Position numbers and translations under genes: made by a program. From Dimargaris cristalligena (lineage: Eukaryota; Kickxellomycota; Dimargaritomycetes; Dimargaritales; Dimargaritaceae): DNA of 18,638 nt. The number at the start of each line of letters is the position of its first letter. Positions within the stretch are counted from its first letter, which is position 1. The DNA lies in the NCBI GenBank assembly GCA_027576995.1, contig JANBQC010000559.1:1-18638 (forward strand). The letters run 5' to 3'. This document shows, piece after piece, positions 10,073 through 18,547 of the stretch. The notes under the pieces are model-generated. The model did no database searches. It was given only the letters and a program-made list of their open reading frames with translations, and was not told where the DNA came from.

Positions 10073-11425
10073 ATGCCCGGAAAAACTGTACTTGCCTCCG
10101 AAATTGCCAAGCCCTTCGTGTAGGTAACCCCCCCACCCATGTATATATGCACAGACTAGGGTTCACATGGTCGGCAGCTCGTTCTGTCTCCGGCGGTTAC
10201 ACTCCTATTAGGCTGCATAGCAATAGTTTTTGAATATAGACCCAACTTTGACCTAGGGACCAAGCGATAGTCCCAACGGGCCAACGCAACTAGGCTCGAC
10301 CCTGCTAAATAGCCCACCCGTATTAATTGTGACTACTATCCACCCCACTTTTTGATCAATAATTTTCCACCTAATAGGGAGCAGCTCAAAAAGGCCATCG
10401 AAGTCGACGGTCTGCACCCCAAGCTGGTGGGTTTTTTGGCCAACAGCGATCCGGCCGCGGCCAAGTATGCCGAATGGACCGCTAAAACCTGTGCCGAAAC
10501 GGGGGTGGAGTTTGAGCTTCGCCAGGTGGACCGTAACCTGCTCGAAAACAAGGTGGTTGAAGCCAACGAGGACCCCTCTGTTCATGGCATTCTGGTCTAC
10601 TACCCCGTCTTCGGCGACCGCCAGGATCAGTACATCCAGAATGTGGTGAGCCCCCAAAAGGACGTCGAGGGACTGTGCCATATCTACTGTTACAACATGT
10701 ACCACAACGTTCGGTACCTGGACGAGGCCGAGTCCCGGAAGTGCATTATTCCCTGCACTCCGTTGGCCGTTGTGAAGGTAATAATCTAAAACCGGGGTCC
10801 CATTTGCTCAGCTTCATCATACCGAATTATGTAAATAGTACTATTGCCAGTGGTAGTCGGGACTGTTGGTGGCCTCCCGCAATGGGCGTATTCTTACCTT
10901 GTATCGACTCATCCCCCATGTACGTTCAATGTACTGCCCTATACGTTTCCCTTGCAGGTCCTGGAGCACGTTGGAGTCTACAACAAAATTCTCCCGTATG
11001 GCAACCGCCTCCACGGACGCACCATCACGATCATCAACCGAAGTGAAGTGGTGGGCCGTCCCCTAGCGGCTCTTCTGGCCAACGACGGCGCCAAGGTCTA
11101 CTCCATCGATATCCACAACGTCCTGGAATTCCACCGCGGTGAAGGTATCCAACTCAAAAAACACGAAGTGTTTGAAACCCAGCAACGACTGGAGGAGTGC
11201 GTGCCCCTTTCGGATGTGGTGATTACCGGTGTACCCGTCGCCCAGTACAAACTGCCCACCCGCTTGCTGAAGGACGGAGTGGTGGCCATTAACTTTTCCA
11301 CATTCAAGAACTTCGAGGATGATGTCAAGCAAAAGGCCTCCATCTACGTGCCGTCGGTCGGTAAGGTAACGGTGGCCATGCTTCAGCGCAACCTGCTCCG
11401 ACTCTACGAATACCTTCAAAACTAG
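10073..11425 (+). CDS. MTD1: methylenetetrahydrofolate dehydrogenase (NAD+), monofunctional, MTD1 type
   Basis: The enzyme oxidises 5,10-methylene-THF to 5,10-methenyl-THF with NAD+, in cytosolic one-carbon metabolism. Exons are 10073-10119, 10378-10777 and 10958-11425, giving 304 residues (yeast MTD1 has 320). The start context CCCACC-ATG is strong. Visible family marks are LVGFLANSDPAA (32-43) in the folate domain, YYPVFG with the KDVEG substrate-site motif (110-114), PCTPLAVVK before exon 3, the dinucleotide-site motif NRSEVVGRPLAALLANDGA (176-194), and the C-terminal SVGKVTVAMLQRN. Aligned to bifunctional FolD enzymes, the catalytic Lys of the Y-x3-K motif is Thr (Y46, T50), as expected for a dehydrogenase lacking cyclohydrolase activity. 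No truncation or frameshift is seen. Confidence 0.95.
10120..10377 (+). other. intron 1 of the MTD1-like gene
   Basis: The 258-nt intron has a GTAGGT donor and a CTAATAG acceptor. Exon 1 ends with GT, completed by the first G of exon 2 to give Val16. Two other GT sites nearby (10118, 10124) do not keep the frame. Confidence 0.85.
10778..10957 (+). other. intron 2 of the MTD1-like gene
   Basis: The 180-nt phase-0 intron has a GTAATA donor and a TTGCAG acceptor. It joins PLAVVK to VLEHVGVYN, which aligns without a gap to yeast MTD1. Confidence 0.9.
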
Positions 11426-13492
11426 AAGTCTAGCCCCCCTCTACCGTTGGCTACAAGACGCCAGTTGTTGATTCTTTTTTTAGTATTATTTATTATCGCA
11501 TACCTTGCAGGTATCGAGCTAACCCTAACTAGCCTCATATATACGCCAGGGTATTGCCAGGACTTTTATTGACTATATAAAAATAGCCCGTTATTTCATA
11601 GTACTACGACTGAAAATACTTATGTTTTTGGTTACCCGGGTTAATGATCACTTCAAAGCACGTTGATATGGTACTTTGGCTCTAAAGGGAAGGTTGATAG
11701 TCATACCACGGCGCAGATTCATTATAGCTTGAAACCCTTCTTAATGTTAACACCGAAGCTTTCTTTAATTTCCATCAAAAGGAAATGGCTTTAAAAGCCG
11801 ATGTACCGAGGCCCTTGCGCTCGCCAACCACGACCTGCGTTATAAAGTTGATTCGGATGCATTATAAACCACACACGACCCATACAAACACCACCCCAAG
11901 TCTCAAACGCCCTGCTGGAAATGATGATCGATTAATATAGGATCTCGTAATCATTTATAGGCATCCTATGTGGAACGTGTCTGGCCTATTTTGATCAACA
12001 CCCCAGACATTCAAATATACTGGTTATCCACTACCGGAAATAGTTAGGATACTATAGCCTTCATATTGGACTCCAAGTAATATCGGAAGATATATGGAAG
12101 GCCTCCGCAGTAAAGCCTCATTCCCTCATTCACCCTTATAATTTGGCAATCGGATTCAAGTAAAAATGGATGGTTCACTCGACCAAGCCCATAGTCTTGA
12201 TTTTCTGAGGGTTGGAGATCTTGCAAGGTCCTAATTGCCGTGCACTCCCAGGTAAAGCGATTAAAAAGGTAGGCGTGGAAAAACCGTGACTCACCGAAAT
12301 CGACAGCGGTTCATTCTTTTCAGGCTAGAGTATCCTGGTACATTTCAGTGGATACTGAGGGGTGCATAAAGTAACCCATTTGGTGACAATTGCAATGCAA
12401 ATATAGTTGGGAACTAGGCTTACTAGCGTGTCGGTAGTGAATACCGTTGAGTATTTTAAAAGATATTTGACTGTGAATAAATTAAGCAATGCCCATTCCC
12501 TAGAACATCGTATACATTGCCCACCTTTTTCAAGAATAGCAGACCTTGGGAAATGAGCGGAGTTTTGAATCAAAATTTAGCCGATTAGCAAAACAGTCGT
12601 CCGTGACGGCCTAGCCCGATACGGCAAATTAGGTGGTAATACATGACTGATCGATATAGTCGAGTACAGTAAACGTATTATGTTTTCCATATATAACTTA
12701 GCTAGGCCCCTTTTATTGATTCTCACTTAGGGAAAACGATAATAATAACACATTACCAGCGACGAGACTGGCTGAGCTACGGGTCACCCATAATACTCAT
12801 CGGCATTATGCAATTGCAATATCCCTTCTGGAGTTCTGCCGATTTGTTTATGCTCCCCTTAAATCGGAGGTTTATTTATGGGTACAGGCATCCGCCGTGC
12901 GCCCTTTTACAGTGAGCTATTTCGTCCATGTATAACCCCACCTGATCAGCGGGGTAACCAACGGTGGCTCAACGCGCTGCTATGGGATCGACGGCACATG
13001 GAGACAAGTACGCTTTCTATATGGGGATTGGCTTTCACCTTTCCAAGAAGGAATAAACGGGTAGCAATGCTGTAGGATCGTCTCTCCGTCTCCTCAGTAG
13101 ATGATCTGCGTAGTAAGACTTGTCTACACCCATCCATTGCCGACGATTCGTGAACATACAAAAAACACCTGAATCATAATTCGAAAATCGCAACTTGGGT
13201 GGGTATAATTGGGACTATGGAAGTTCAGAATCGGTGTCTTCCCACCTTGAACTGTGTGCTGTGCACTTCCTGCTGAGCGGCCCCAATGGCGCAATGTACA
13301 TATATTAAGCAGTGTATGGGAATAAAGTGGGTGTGAGGGCGATACTTCACATCTGCTTTCCCTAAATAACTGACGAGTGTGGGTGGATTTAATTTATGGA
13401 CATTTCCTAACCATTGGCCTAAATCGGCCAAATGTGTTGGTCAGTCGAAAACCTCCATTCCACATCATCAGCTGGCATTAATTATTTTCCCA

Positions 13493-13711
13493 CTAACCCA
13501 CTTTTGGTAAAATTGGAGGTATGGGGTGGTTTGTTAGGATTGTCATTTTAACCCCTGCAATGCTAAGTCTTGAGGCACAATATTTACATTGAAAACTATC
13601 GACACCTAGAACGACGTCATTACCGGAGCGGAGTATGGTCAATTGGGCATTAGTAACCGTTTGGGTAAGCACCCCAAGGATTTCCCCTCGATTACAATAT
13701 TGGACGACCAT
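13493..13711 (-). CDS. small ORF, hypothetical
   Basis: This is a 72-codon frame with a true ATG start on the minus strand, ending at TAG. It contains a C-X2-C pair (FQCKYCAS) followed by a hydrophobic stretch, with no other motif. I list it because, unlike its neighbours, it begins with ATG and reads smoothly. It could be an exon or relic of a larger minus-strand gene, or a chance frame. Confidence 0.15.
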   Translation of the reverse strand: MVVQYCNRGEILGVLTQTVTNAQLTILRSGNDVVLGVDSFQCKYCASRLSIAGVKMTILTNHPIPPILPKVG

Positions 13712-14168
13712 ACTGATAATGTAAATAGAAAATAGCTCAGCTTGAACTGCGGGCCATTTCCTCTCAGACCCGTATTAAATGTACCTGACGTATTTTTTCA
13801 TTCTCTCGTTAGTATACACCTATACCTGTTAACCAGAAATATTTCCGGCAAAAAGCTCCCTTGTAGCTAACAGTAGACGGTAAGGGGCGGTGGATACTCG
13901 GAGAATCGAGTTAGGGGGCTTGTCGACCAATCCTATGGCTAACCCTTCTGAGAAGAAGGGAGGGGCATGTACCTTTCAATAACACCTCTTTCCCCTCACC
14001 CCTTCTTTTCCATGGATTTTTCCAAGGGATTAAATCTAGGCTCCAGAATATTCCGAATTCAATCAGCGAAACCTCCGTCGACCAAAGGGCGGTATAGTTA
14101 GGCACGGGTGCCACGACAATATTAATTAACTGTGGCTGGACCTCGGAACATTTCAGCCTGCACGGAAC

Positions 14169-14192
14169 TTGCACTTACTTTGTAAGGTGCAA
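14169..14192. other. stem-loop, 10-bp stem with a one-base bulge
   Basis: TTGCACTTAC pairs with GTAAGGTGCAA across a TTT loop, leaving one unpaired G. It lies in spacer with no neighbouring gene, so it is unlikely to be a transcription terminator. No function is assigned. Confidence 0.6.
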
Positions 14193-15461
14193 TATTGCTC
14201 TCAAAGCCATCCGATTAAAAGGTGCTTTATGTGGTTCAACTTCCGAGCGGTTTGGCACCGGGGTGCGGGTTCGGTTGGCTCCACCCAAGGTTAGTTGGTT
14301 GATGGGGCTATTGGCTTGGCTATGGTCTTAAAATGATAAAGCTGAAGTGTCCTGAGGTTACGGTATGATTGGAAGAAAATAATACCACATGCCCCCGCTG
14401 TGCAACCCAAAGCCAAAGGCCGGATCATGGGGGGAAAGTGGTCTTTTAATAGAAGGGGTATCCGCTTGTTTCAGAATGTATTCATAGTATTTTACGGGTT
14501 TTAGGCGGTCGATTCGCAACACGCCTGAAAAGTCGGAGCAGTGCGATTGCCCGTCGGTCTAGTGACAACGTTTTTATACAATGGTACCGGCCCGGAGCTT
14601 GTCAAATCATTATGACTATCGGCTGTAACCAGCTATCCCGAGGGTGAGTCCAAGAATGTTGGTGCAGTTGGGACTTGACCGAGCAGGAAAGGGGAAACCT
14701 ACAGATAGATAACTAGACCAAGCTACCTATATGGCTTCTAGAGTAGGTGTAATGGACTAGGCGGTAGTCGTACATAAGCTTGGCCTTAACGCGCTGCCTA
14801 GGTCCAATTGTGGATCTAGCTGGGCGTTGTGTTCGATACCCATCCACCTCACCCTGGTGATTCGATGGTATTAATAGTCTGGCCACCTTGCCGCGGTTGT
14901 GCACCCCAAATACCGAAAACTTCACTGCCGTTACGCGCAGCGGTAAGGCCAATGGTGTAGCTGGCGACGCGGTGACTGGCCCATGGGAAGGTACCGCAAA
15001 CCAAGGGTCTGCCAATGAAAGCTACCATTACCCTGGCACACATACAGGACAGTAGCGCGTTTCTGTACCATCCCAGACGCCCCCCTCCCTCAGATACGTC
15101 CTTCGGGCTGAACCGGACCCAACTAAAACTACACGGCTGCCGTGGATATAAACCCAAGCCCGCCCCATAACCTTGAGTCACTTATTCCTTGATTTATTGA
15201 CACACCATTACATATTCCAGATTAAGCCCTGGTCTCTTGCTCAGCAGCGTGATTTACCACCCCGCCTTGTTTTTGTGGCTGTTTAGTCAACGCCCCTGTC
15301 CTCGCTGTCTATTCTTGCTCCGTTGGAACTATTGAAGTTGCCCCTGCCTTAGCTCTCTCCTGCGTCCGGTTATAGTTGGTCTCCGATTGATATTCTCCGC
15401 CGTGTCTCGACGACCCCTTTCTCCTTACTTCGGCTCCACTTTCTTCTCTGATCAACCCCAG

Positions 15462-15479
15462 CCGTTTAAACTTAAACGG
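15462..15479. promoter_or_regulatory. perfect palindrome, possible dimer-binding site
   Basis: CCGTTTAA-AC-TTAAACGG has two 8-bp arms around a 2-bp centre, about 300 bp upstream of the TATA box. The symmetry and CCG/CGG ends suit a dimeric regulator such as a Zn2Cys6 factor, but this is inference. Confidence 0.3.
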
Positions 15480-15773
15480 GTTTCCAATTGGTCTTGCTCC
15501 TTCTTTTTCCTTTTATTGTTGCCTCACTGGCCATCTCCTTCGCCCCAGTGTTTTGAATGGGCCAAGCGGCGTGCATGTCCACGTCAATCGTTTTCCCCTC
15601 GCACCAACACACTCCGAAGCTCTCACAGCAAACCTCTCATCTCGCTCGGGTGCTGTATAGCCCAACTGTGCGCTCACTGATTATCCTTACCATATTTAGC
15701 ATCAAGGCTTTCCTTGGGTTCGCCCCTCCCCTCGCTGGCCCAATCGTACCTGAATTACCAGTGTTTCCATAAT

Positions 15774-15780
15774 TATATAA
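15774..15780 (+). promoter_or_regulatory. TATA box of the GPI-type protein gene
   Basis: TATATAA lies about 200 nt before the start codon at 15977. No ATG occurs between them, so the chosen start would be the first AUG of the transcript. Confidence 0.55.
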
Positions 15781-15976
15781 GCACCCCACAGCGCTCCCCA
15801 CTTTTCACATTGTGCAGCTTTGCGTGTATTTTTGTCGGTTGGCTCTACTTTATTATCGACACATTGCGTATTTCTTTCGCCTTAATATCTATTTTTGTAT
15901 CTCTCTCTTTCATTCCCTACTTTTATCCCCTTTGTGGCTACTATTGATATTCGCTTCCCCTATTATCTCGGTCACC

Positions 15977-16639
15977 ATGAAGCTCTGCATTTTAGTTGCT
16001 GTCACCTCCCTGTTTTACACCGCTGCTCCGGCGTCGGCTGGCCCTTATGATACTGGCCGAGACCTTCGCACAACACCGCTTCGTCGCCACCTCGTTAAGC
16101 GCGACGATGTCCGTGCCGTCCTGGAGAACCTCTCAAGAAGAAGTATATCCGACAGCGTTCAAGGGTTGATGAACCGCGCTGTCAACAATGATGACGACGA
16201 CAAAGATAATGATGATGACGACGACAAGGACAAGGATGATAACAAGCACACTACCACTTCTTCTGCTAAAGCCACACCCTCCCCAACCAAGTCGTCGACT
16301 TCTACTCCTACCCCGACGAAGGACTCCACCACAGCCAAGCCAACCTCAACCAGCGACGACGACGATGATGATAAAGACACGACGACCTCTACCTCTACTA
16401 AGAGTAGTTCAAGCAGTACGACCACCACCACGACCCCCAAGTCAACTGCGACCTCCACTGTCACGGCTACTGTCAATACGCCCGCCAATAACCAGTCCGC
16501 TTCTGCTCCCACTTCGACCTCCATCGGTCAGCAGCCTCGCCCATACTTGTCCGGGGACCCCACTAACGCTGCTGCCTCTCTGACCTATTCCTTGGGTCTG
16601 GTCGCCGCCCTCTCTGGCCTTATTTCGGTGCTGGCTTAA
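15977..16639 (+). CDS. secreted Ser/Thr-rich, Asp-rich protein with GPI-anchor-like tail
   Basis: The protein has 220 residues and no introns. The start ATG follows CACC and is the first after the TATA box; an in-frame extension upstream is pyrimidine-rich leader. Residues 1-21 are a signal peptide (cleavage after Ala-Ser-Ala). A Lys-Arg pair at 41-42 followed by Asp-Asp looks like a Kex2 processing site. Two acidic blocks follow: 72-89 (Asp runs broken by Lys and Asn) and 127-134. The region from about 92 to 182 is dominated by Ser, Thr, Pro and Lys, typical of O-mannosylated cell-wall proteins. The C-terminus has small residues (Ser-Gly-Asp..Asn-Ala-Ala-Ala, 192-200) then a hydrophobic tail to the end, the layout of a GPI signal. 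It probably sits on the plasma membrane or wall. No enzymatic domain is visible. Low-complexity regions are likely to vary in length. Confidence 0.85.
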   Translation: MKLCILVAVTSLFYTAAPASAGPYDTGRDLRTTPLRRHLVKRDDVRAVLENLSRRSISDSVQGLMNRAVNNDDDDKDNDDDDDKDKDDNKHTTTSSAKATPSPTKSSTSTPTPTKDSTTAKPTSTSDDDDDDKDTTTSTSTKSSSSSTTTTTTPKSTATSTVTATVNTPANNQSASAPTSTSIGQQPRPYLSGDPTNAAASLTYSLGLVAALSGLISVLA

Positions 16640-17310
16640 GTCCACCCCCACCCCCTTCTTCCCCTGACAAATATCCCTGTCTCTCCCCCTTACTACCTAC
16701 TTGCATACCCTATATATATTCATATATGTACTTCCACACATATATATTTATTTATAGACCACCAGTGGTACTTACACCGTAGAGCGTCCGCAGGACTTCG
16801 GTCTTGTTCACTTCACACCCTTGAAGCGCTCAGTTCCGTTGACCCCATTTCAGTTCTACGCTTCGTACCCTAATCACTTCATGCTTAATACACTCACATA
16901 TTTCCCTCCCCGCTCTCTTTTCCACACACAAACACACTCCTGCCTCCACTTCCAGCTGATTTCGCCCCTCCGTTAGCAGCTTTGCTCCCACACTCCTATA
17001 TACTTGATAATACCTATTCACCATCCACTTCGCACTTGAATCCTAGGCCCCCTCTCTATACTTACGGACCTCCCTTTCTTTTTTACCAGCGTTGTAATTA
17101 CCAGCCCGACTAGTAATTATTTTTTTGGCTACATATACCACCCCTTTTATGTCAACATCTAATAATATCACCCCTCTTCCTACACTGCCCCCTAGCCTAT
17201 ATACTTTTGACGTAGCAGGCTACCTCCGCTTTTGACTGCCTGGCGCTGTTCGCTTTATTTCCCCATCCCATCTTCACGGCAATAGCACCATTCCCGTACA
17301 ATCACCTTAT
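16640..17310. other. G-depleted, C/T-rich 3' flank
   Basis: No gene is recognised. G is rare on the plus strand: I count 2 of 60 in 16681-16740 and 3 of 60 in 16861-16920. The one ATG-started frame (16830-17024, minus, 64 codons) is probably a product of the purine-rich complementary strand. It could be a long 3' untranslated region of the GPI-type protein gene. Confidence 0.45.
16711..16756 (+). terminator. TA-rich 3' end elements of the GPI-type protein gene
   Basis: Three TATATA clusters, followed by a TTTATTTATAG stretch, lie 70-120 nt after the stop codon. In yeast, TATATA-type efficiency elements direct 3'-end formation, and a similar role here is inferred from position. Confidence 0.3.
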
Positions 17311-17441
17311 TAAAGATAGTGTCATTCAAGGATTAGATCAAGTATCTACGTATGGCCTACACTACTCAATCAGCTATGCGAATGGGCTTGGCCATCGTCG
17401 AATGAACCTATAACTTCCCCAAGGATTATTAATTTAAACGG

Positions 17442-17512
17442 CCTCGGCTAGTTATCCCCAACCAGTGAAATTATCTTCAATCAGGCGACGGCGCCTTTGC
17501 TGCTAGCCGAGG
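17442..17512. repeat. 10-bp perfect inverted repeat, 51-bp spacer
   Basis: CCTCGGCTAG (17442-17451) is matched exactly by CTAGCCGAGG (17503-17512). There is no duplicated target site or ORF between the arms, so it is not an evident insertion element. Confidence 0.7.
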
Positions 17513-17575
17513 TTAGCGAGGGAAAGAAGGTGGCCTGACTCCAATGGTCAATGAACTACTACTAGTGACATTTGC

Positions 17576-17589
17576 GGGGGGGGGGGGGG
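17576..17589 (+). repeat. poly-G run (G14)
   Basis: Fourteen consecutive G residues lie in spacer. The exact length is uncertain because long G runs are poorly sequenced. Confidence 0.9.
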
Positions 17590-17800
17590 CTTGGTCGATC
17601 CTCTCGCCTAAGCGAGCACACCCTTTGTTGCGTTCTGTCAACTAATGCTCAACTGGGATAGGTGGATTTTTTTATGATCATTCCGACGATCACGACCATA
17701 GTGAACGGCATAGCATTAGAGAATAAGCCAAGAACTTAAATACAGAAATAAGGGGAGAAGGGAAGCTCCGCCCCACTACGAACGAATCCACCGGGAATGA

Positions 17801-18112
17801 TCCAATCATCCACATTTGCTTCTAGGAATATTGGTTGGTGTCCTTCTTTACCTTCCACACTCCCAATGGTTATATTTGCAATTCACTGTTCCTCCTTACT
17901 TTCCATTTTTCGCAAATGCTCCCTCATTGGGCTGGATGGCATGTTGGGCTGCTTGGCACGCCTATAGATATACCTCACACGTGATATATAATTGGTCATC
18001 ATTCTATCAACTGGGCCGTGGAACTCTGTCCCAGCTGCCATCAGTAACTGGCGAATTTTTCGCCTTTATCATTCACATACTAGCCTTATACACACACCGT
18101 ACAGAATTATGA
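17801..18112 (+). CDS. hydrophobic open frame, possible exon, hypothetical
   Basis: About 103 codons are open, from just after a TGA at 17798-17800 to a TGA at 18110-18112. There is no ATG near its beginning, so as a gene it would need an upstream exon; a TTCTAG acceptor-like site ends at 17825. The peptide is rich in Leu, Trp, Tyr and Phe, with two or three stretches hydrophobic enough to span a membrane. No family is recognised, and AT-rich DNA can give such frames by chance. Confidence 0.15.
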   Translation, partial: SNHPHLLLGILVGVLLYLPHSQWLYLQFTVPPYFPFFANAPSLGWMACWAAWHAYRYTSHVIYNWSSFYQLGRGTLSQLPSVTGEFFAFIIHILALYTHRTEL

Positions 18113-18456
18113 AGACTATACAAGCACTCAAATAGCCAAAAAATATAGCAAAAACCGGAAAGGCTGGGTGGCATGGGAATACAGCTCATGCGTATACATC
18201 TGGCTTGGTACCGCCCCAACCCAACCCCTAAAATAATTAACCAGCTAACCTCCCAAGCTATTAGTTGGAAATGGCACATCTGCATAGAATTTAAATAAAT
18301 ATACTGTGGTTGTATTATGTGGCTTTGCTATGTCTTCTAAAACAGCAGTCGGGTAAGTTATACAGTCCATATACGCATTACAATACGAACCAGCTATAGA
18401 AACAGATTCAGTATGTAAGTACTAATATGCAGTAAATAGTCAGGATTTTTGGTCAG

Positions 18457-18463
18457 AAAAAAA
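18457..18463 (-). terminator. RNA polymerase III terminator of tRNA-Val
   Basis: An A7 run on the plus strand is a T7 run on the transcribed strand, 11 nt past the tRNA 3' end. A shorter T4 run lies closer (18467-18470). Either can stop polymerase III. Confidence 0.8.
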
Positions 18464-18473
18464 TTCAAAAGAA

Positions 18474-18547
18474 TGTCAAGATCCGGGATCGAACCGGAGA
18501 CCTTGCGCGTGTGAGGCGCATGTGATAACCAACTACACCATCCTGAC
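18474..18547 (-). tRNA. tRNA-Val (anticodon CAC), no intron
   Basis: The 74-nt tRNA reads GUG valine codons. On the minus strand the acceptor stem GTCAGGA pairs with TCTTGAC (one G-U) with discriminator A. The D arm begins GTGTAGTTGG, the anticodon stem is TGCGC/GCGCA around loop CTCACAC (anticodon CAC, complement of 18511-18513), the variable loop is AGGTC, and the T arm is TCCGG/CCGGA around TTCGATC. The internal A and B boxes of the polymerase III promoter are intact. No 3' CCA is encoded, as usual for nuclear eukaryotic tRNA genes. One D-stem pair is a T-T mismatch, which is tolerated in many tRNAs. Confidence 0.97.

Larger units (their letters stand above)
11426..15200. other. long spacer, no gene recognised
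   Basis: This is the largest gap in the window. A TATA-like TATATAAAAA sits at 11574-11583 with no convincing gene after it. Open frames of 60-110 codons lie mostly on the minus strand (12044-12226, 12325-12573, 12946-13161, 13225-13431, 13493-13711, 13911-14174, 14713-15015, 14849-15181), and only one on the plus strand (12878-13075). None has a motif I recognise, and most start at TTG or GTG. The 14.2-15.2 kb part is richer in G+C than the rest. A decayed or rapidly evolving minus-strand gene is possible but not shown. Confidence 0.5.
15201..15976 (+). promoter_or_regulatory. pyrimidine-rich promoter and leader region of the GPI-type protein gene
   Basis: About 770 nt of C/T-rich, G-poor DNA leads to the start codon at 15977. 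It holds an 18-bp palindrome at 15462-15479 and a TATATAA box at 15774-15780. Open frames here (15387-15680, 15557-15772, 15714-15947) are by-products of the base composition. Confidence 0.5.
17311..18456. other. spacer between the GPI-type protein gene and tRNA-Val
   Basis: It contains an inverted repeat (17442-17512), a G14 run (17576-17589), a small hairpin CTCGC-CTAA-GCGAG (17603-17616) and a hydrophobic open frame (17801-18112). I see no firm gene. Confidence 0.5.

Noticed and set aside
10253..10705. 150-codon minus-strand ORF
   Set aside because: It mirrors MTD1 exon 2, whose sense frame is firmly identified.
11500..11514. ATACCT-TGC-AGGTAT short inverted repeat after MTD1
   Set aside because: Six-base arms in AT-rich DNA are expected by chance and eukaryotic genes do not need such terminators.
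11785..11940. 51-codon ATG-started ORF about 200 nt after a TATATAAAAA element
   Set aside because: Several earlier ATGs lie between the element and this start, and the Thr/Pro-rich peptide has no motif.
11920..11960. ATGATGA as a box C of a C/D snoRNA
   Set aside because: No matching CTGA box D or terminal stem is found at a suitable distance.
14849..15181. 110-codon minus-strand ORF, GTG start
   Set aside because: It overlaps another open frame (14713-15015) in G+C-rich DNA where stop codons are rare; neither has a recognisable motif, so I did not call either as a gene.
15387..15947. Plus-strand ORFs in the pyrimidine-rich leader
   Set aside because: C/T-rich DNA lacks stop codons, so long frames are expected; most lie upstream of the TATA box of the next gene.
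16159..16524. 121-codon minus-strand ORF rich in Val, Glu and Leu
   Set aside because: It is the complement of the Asp/Thr/Ser repeats of the GPI-type protein; the composition explains it.
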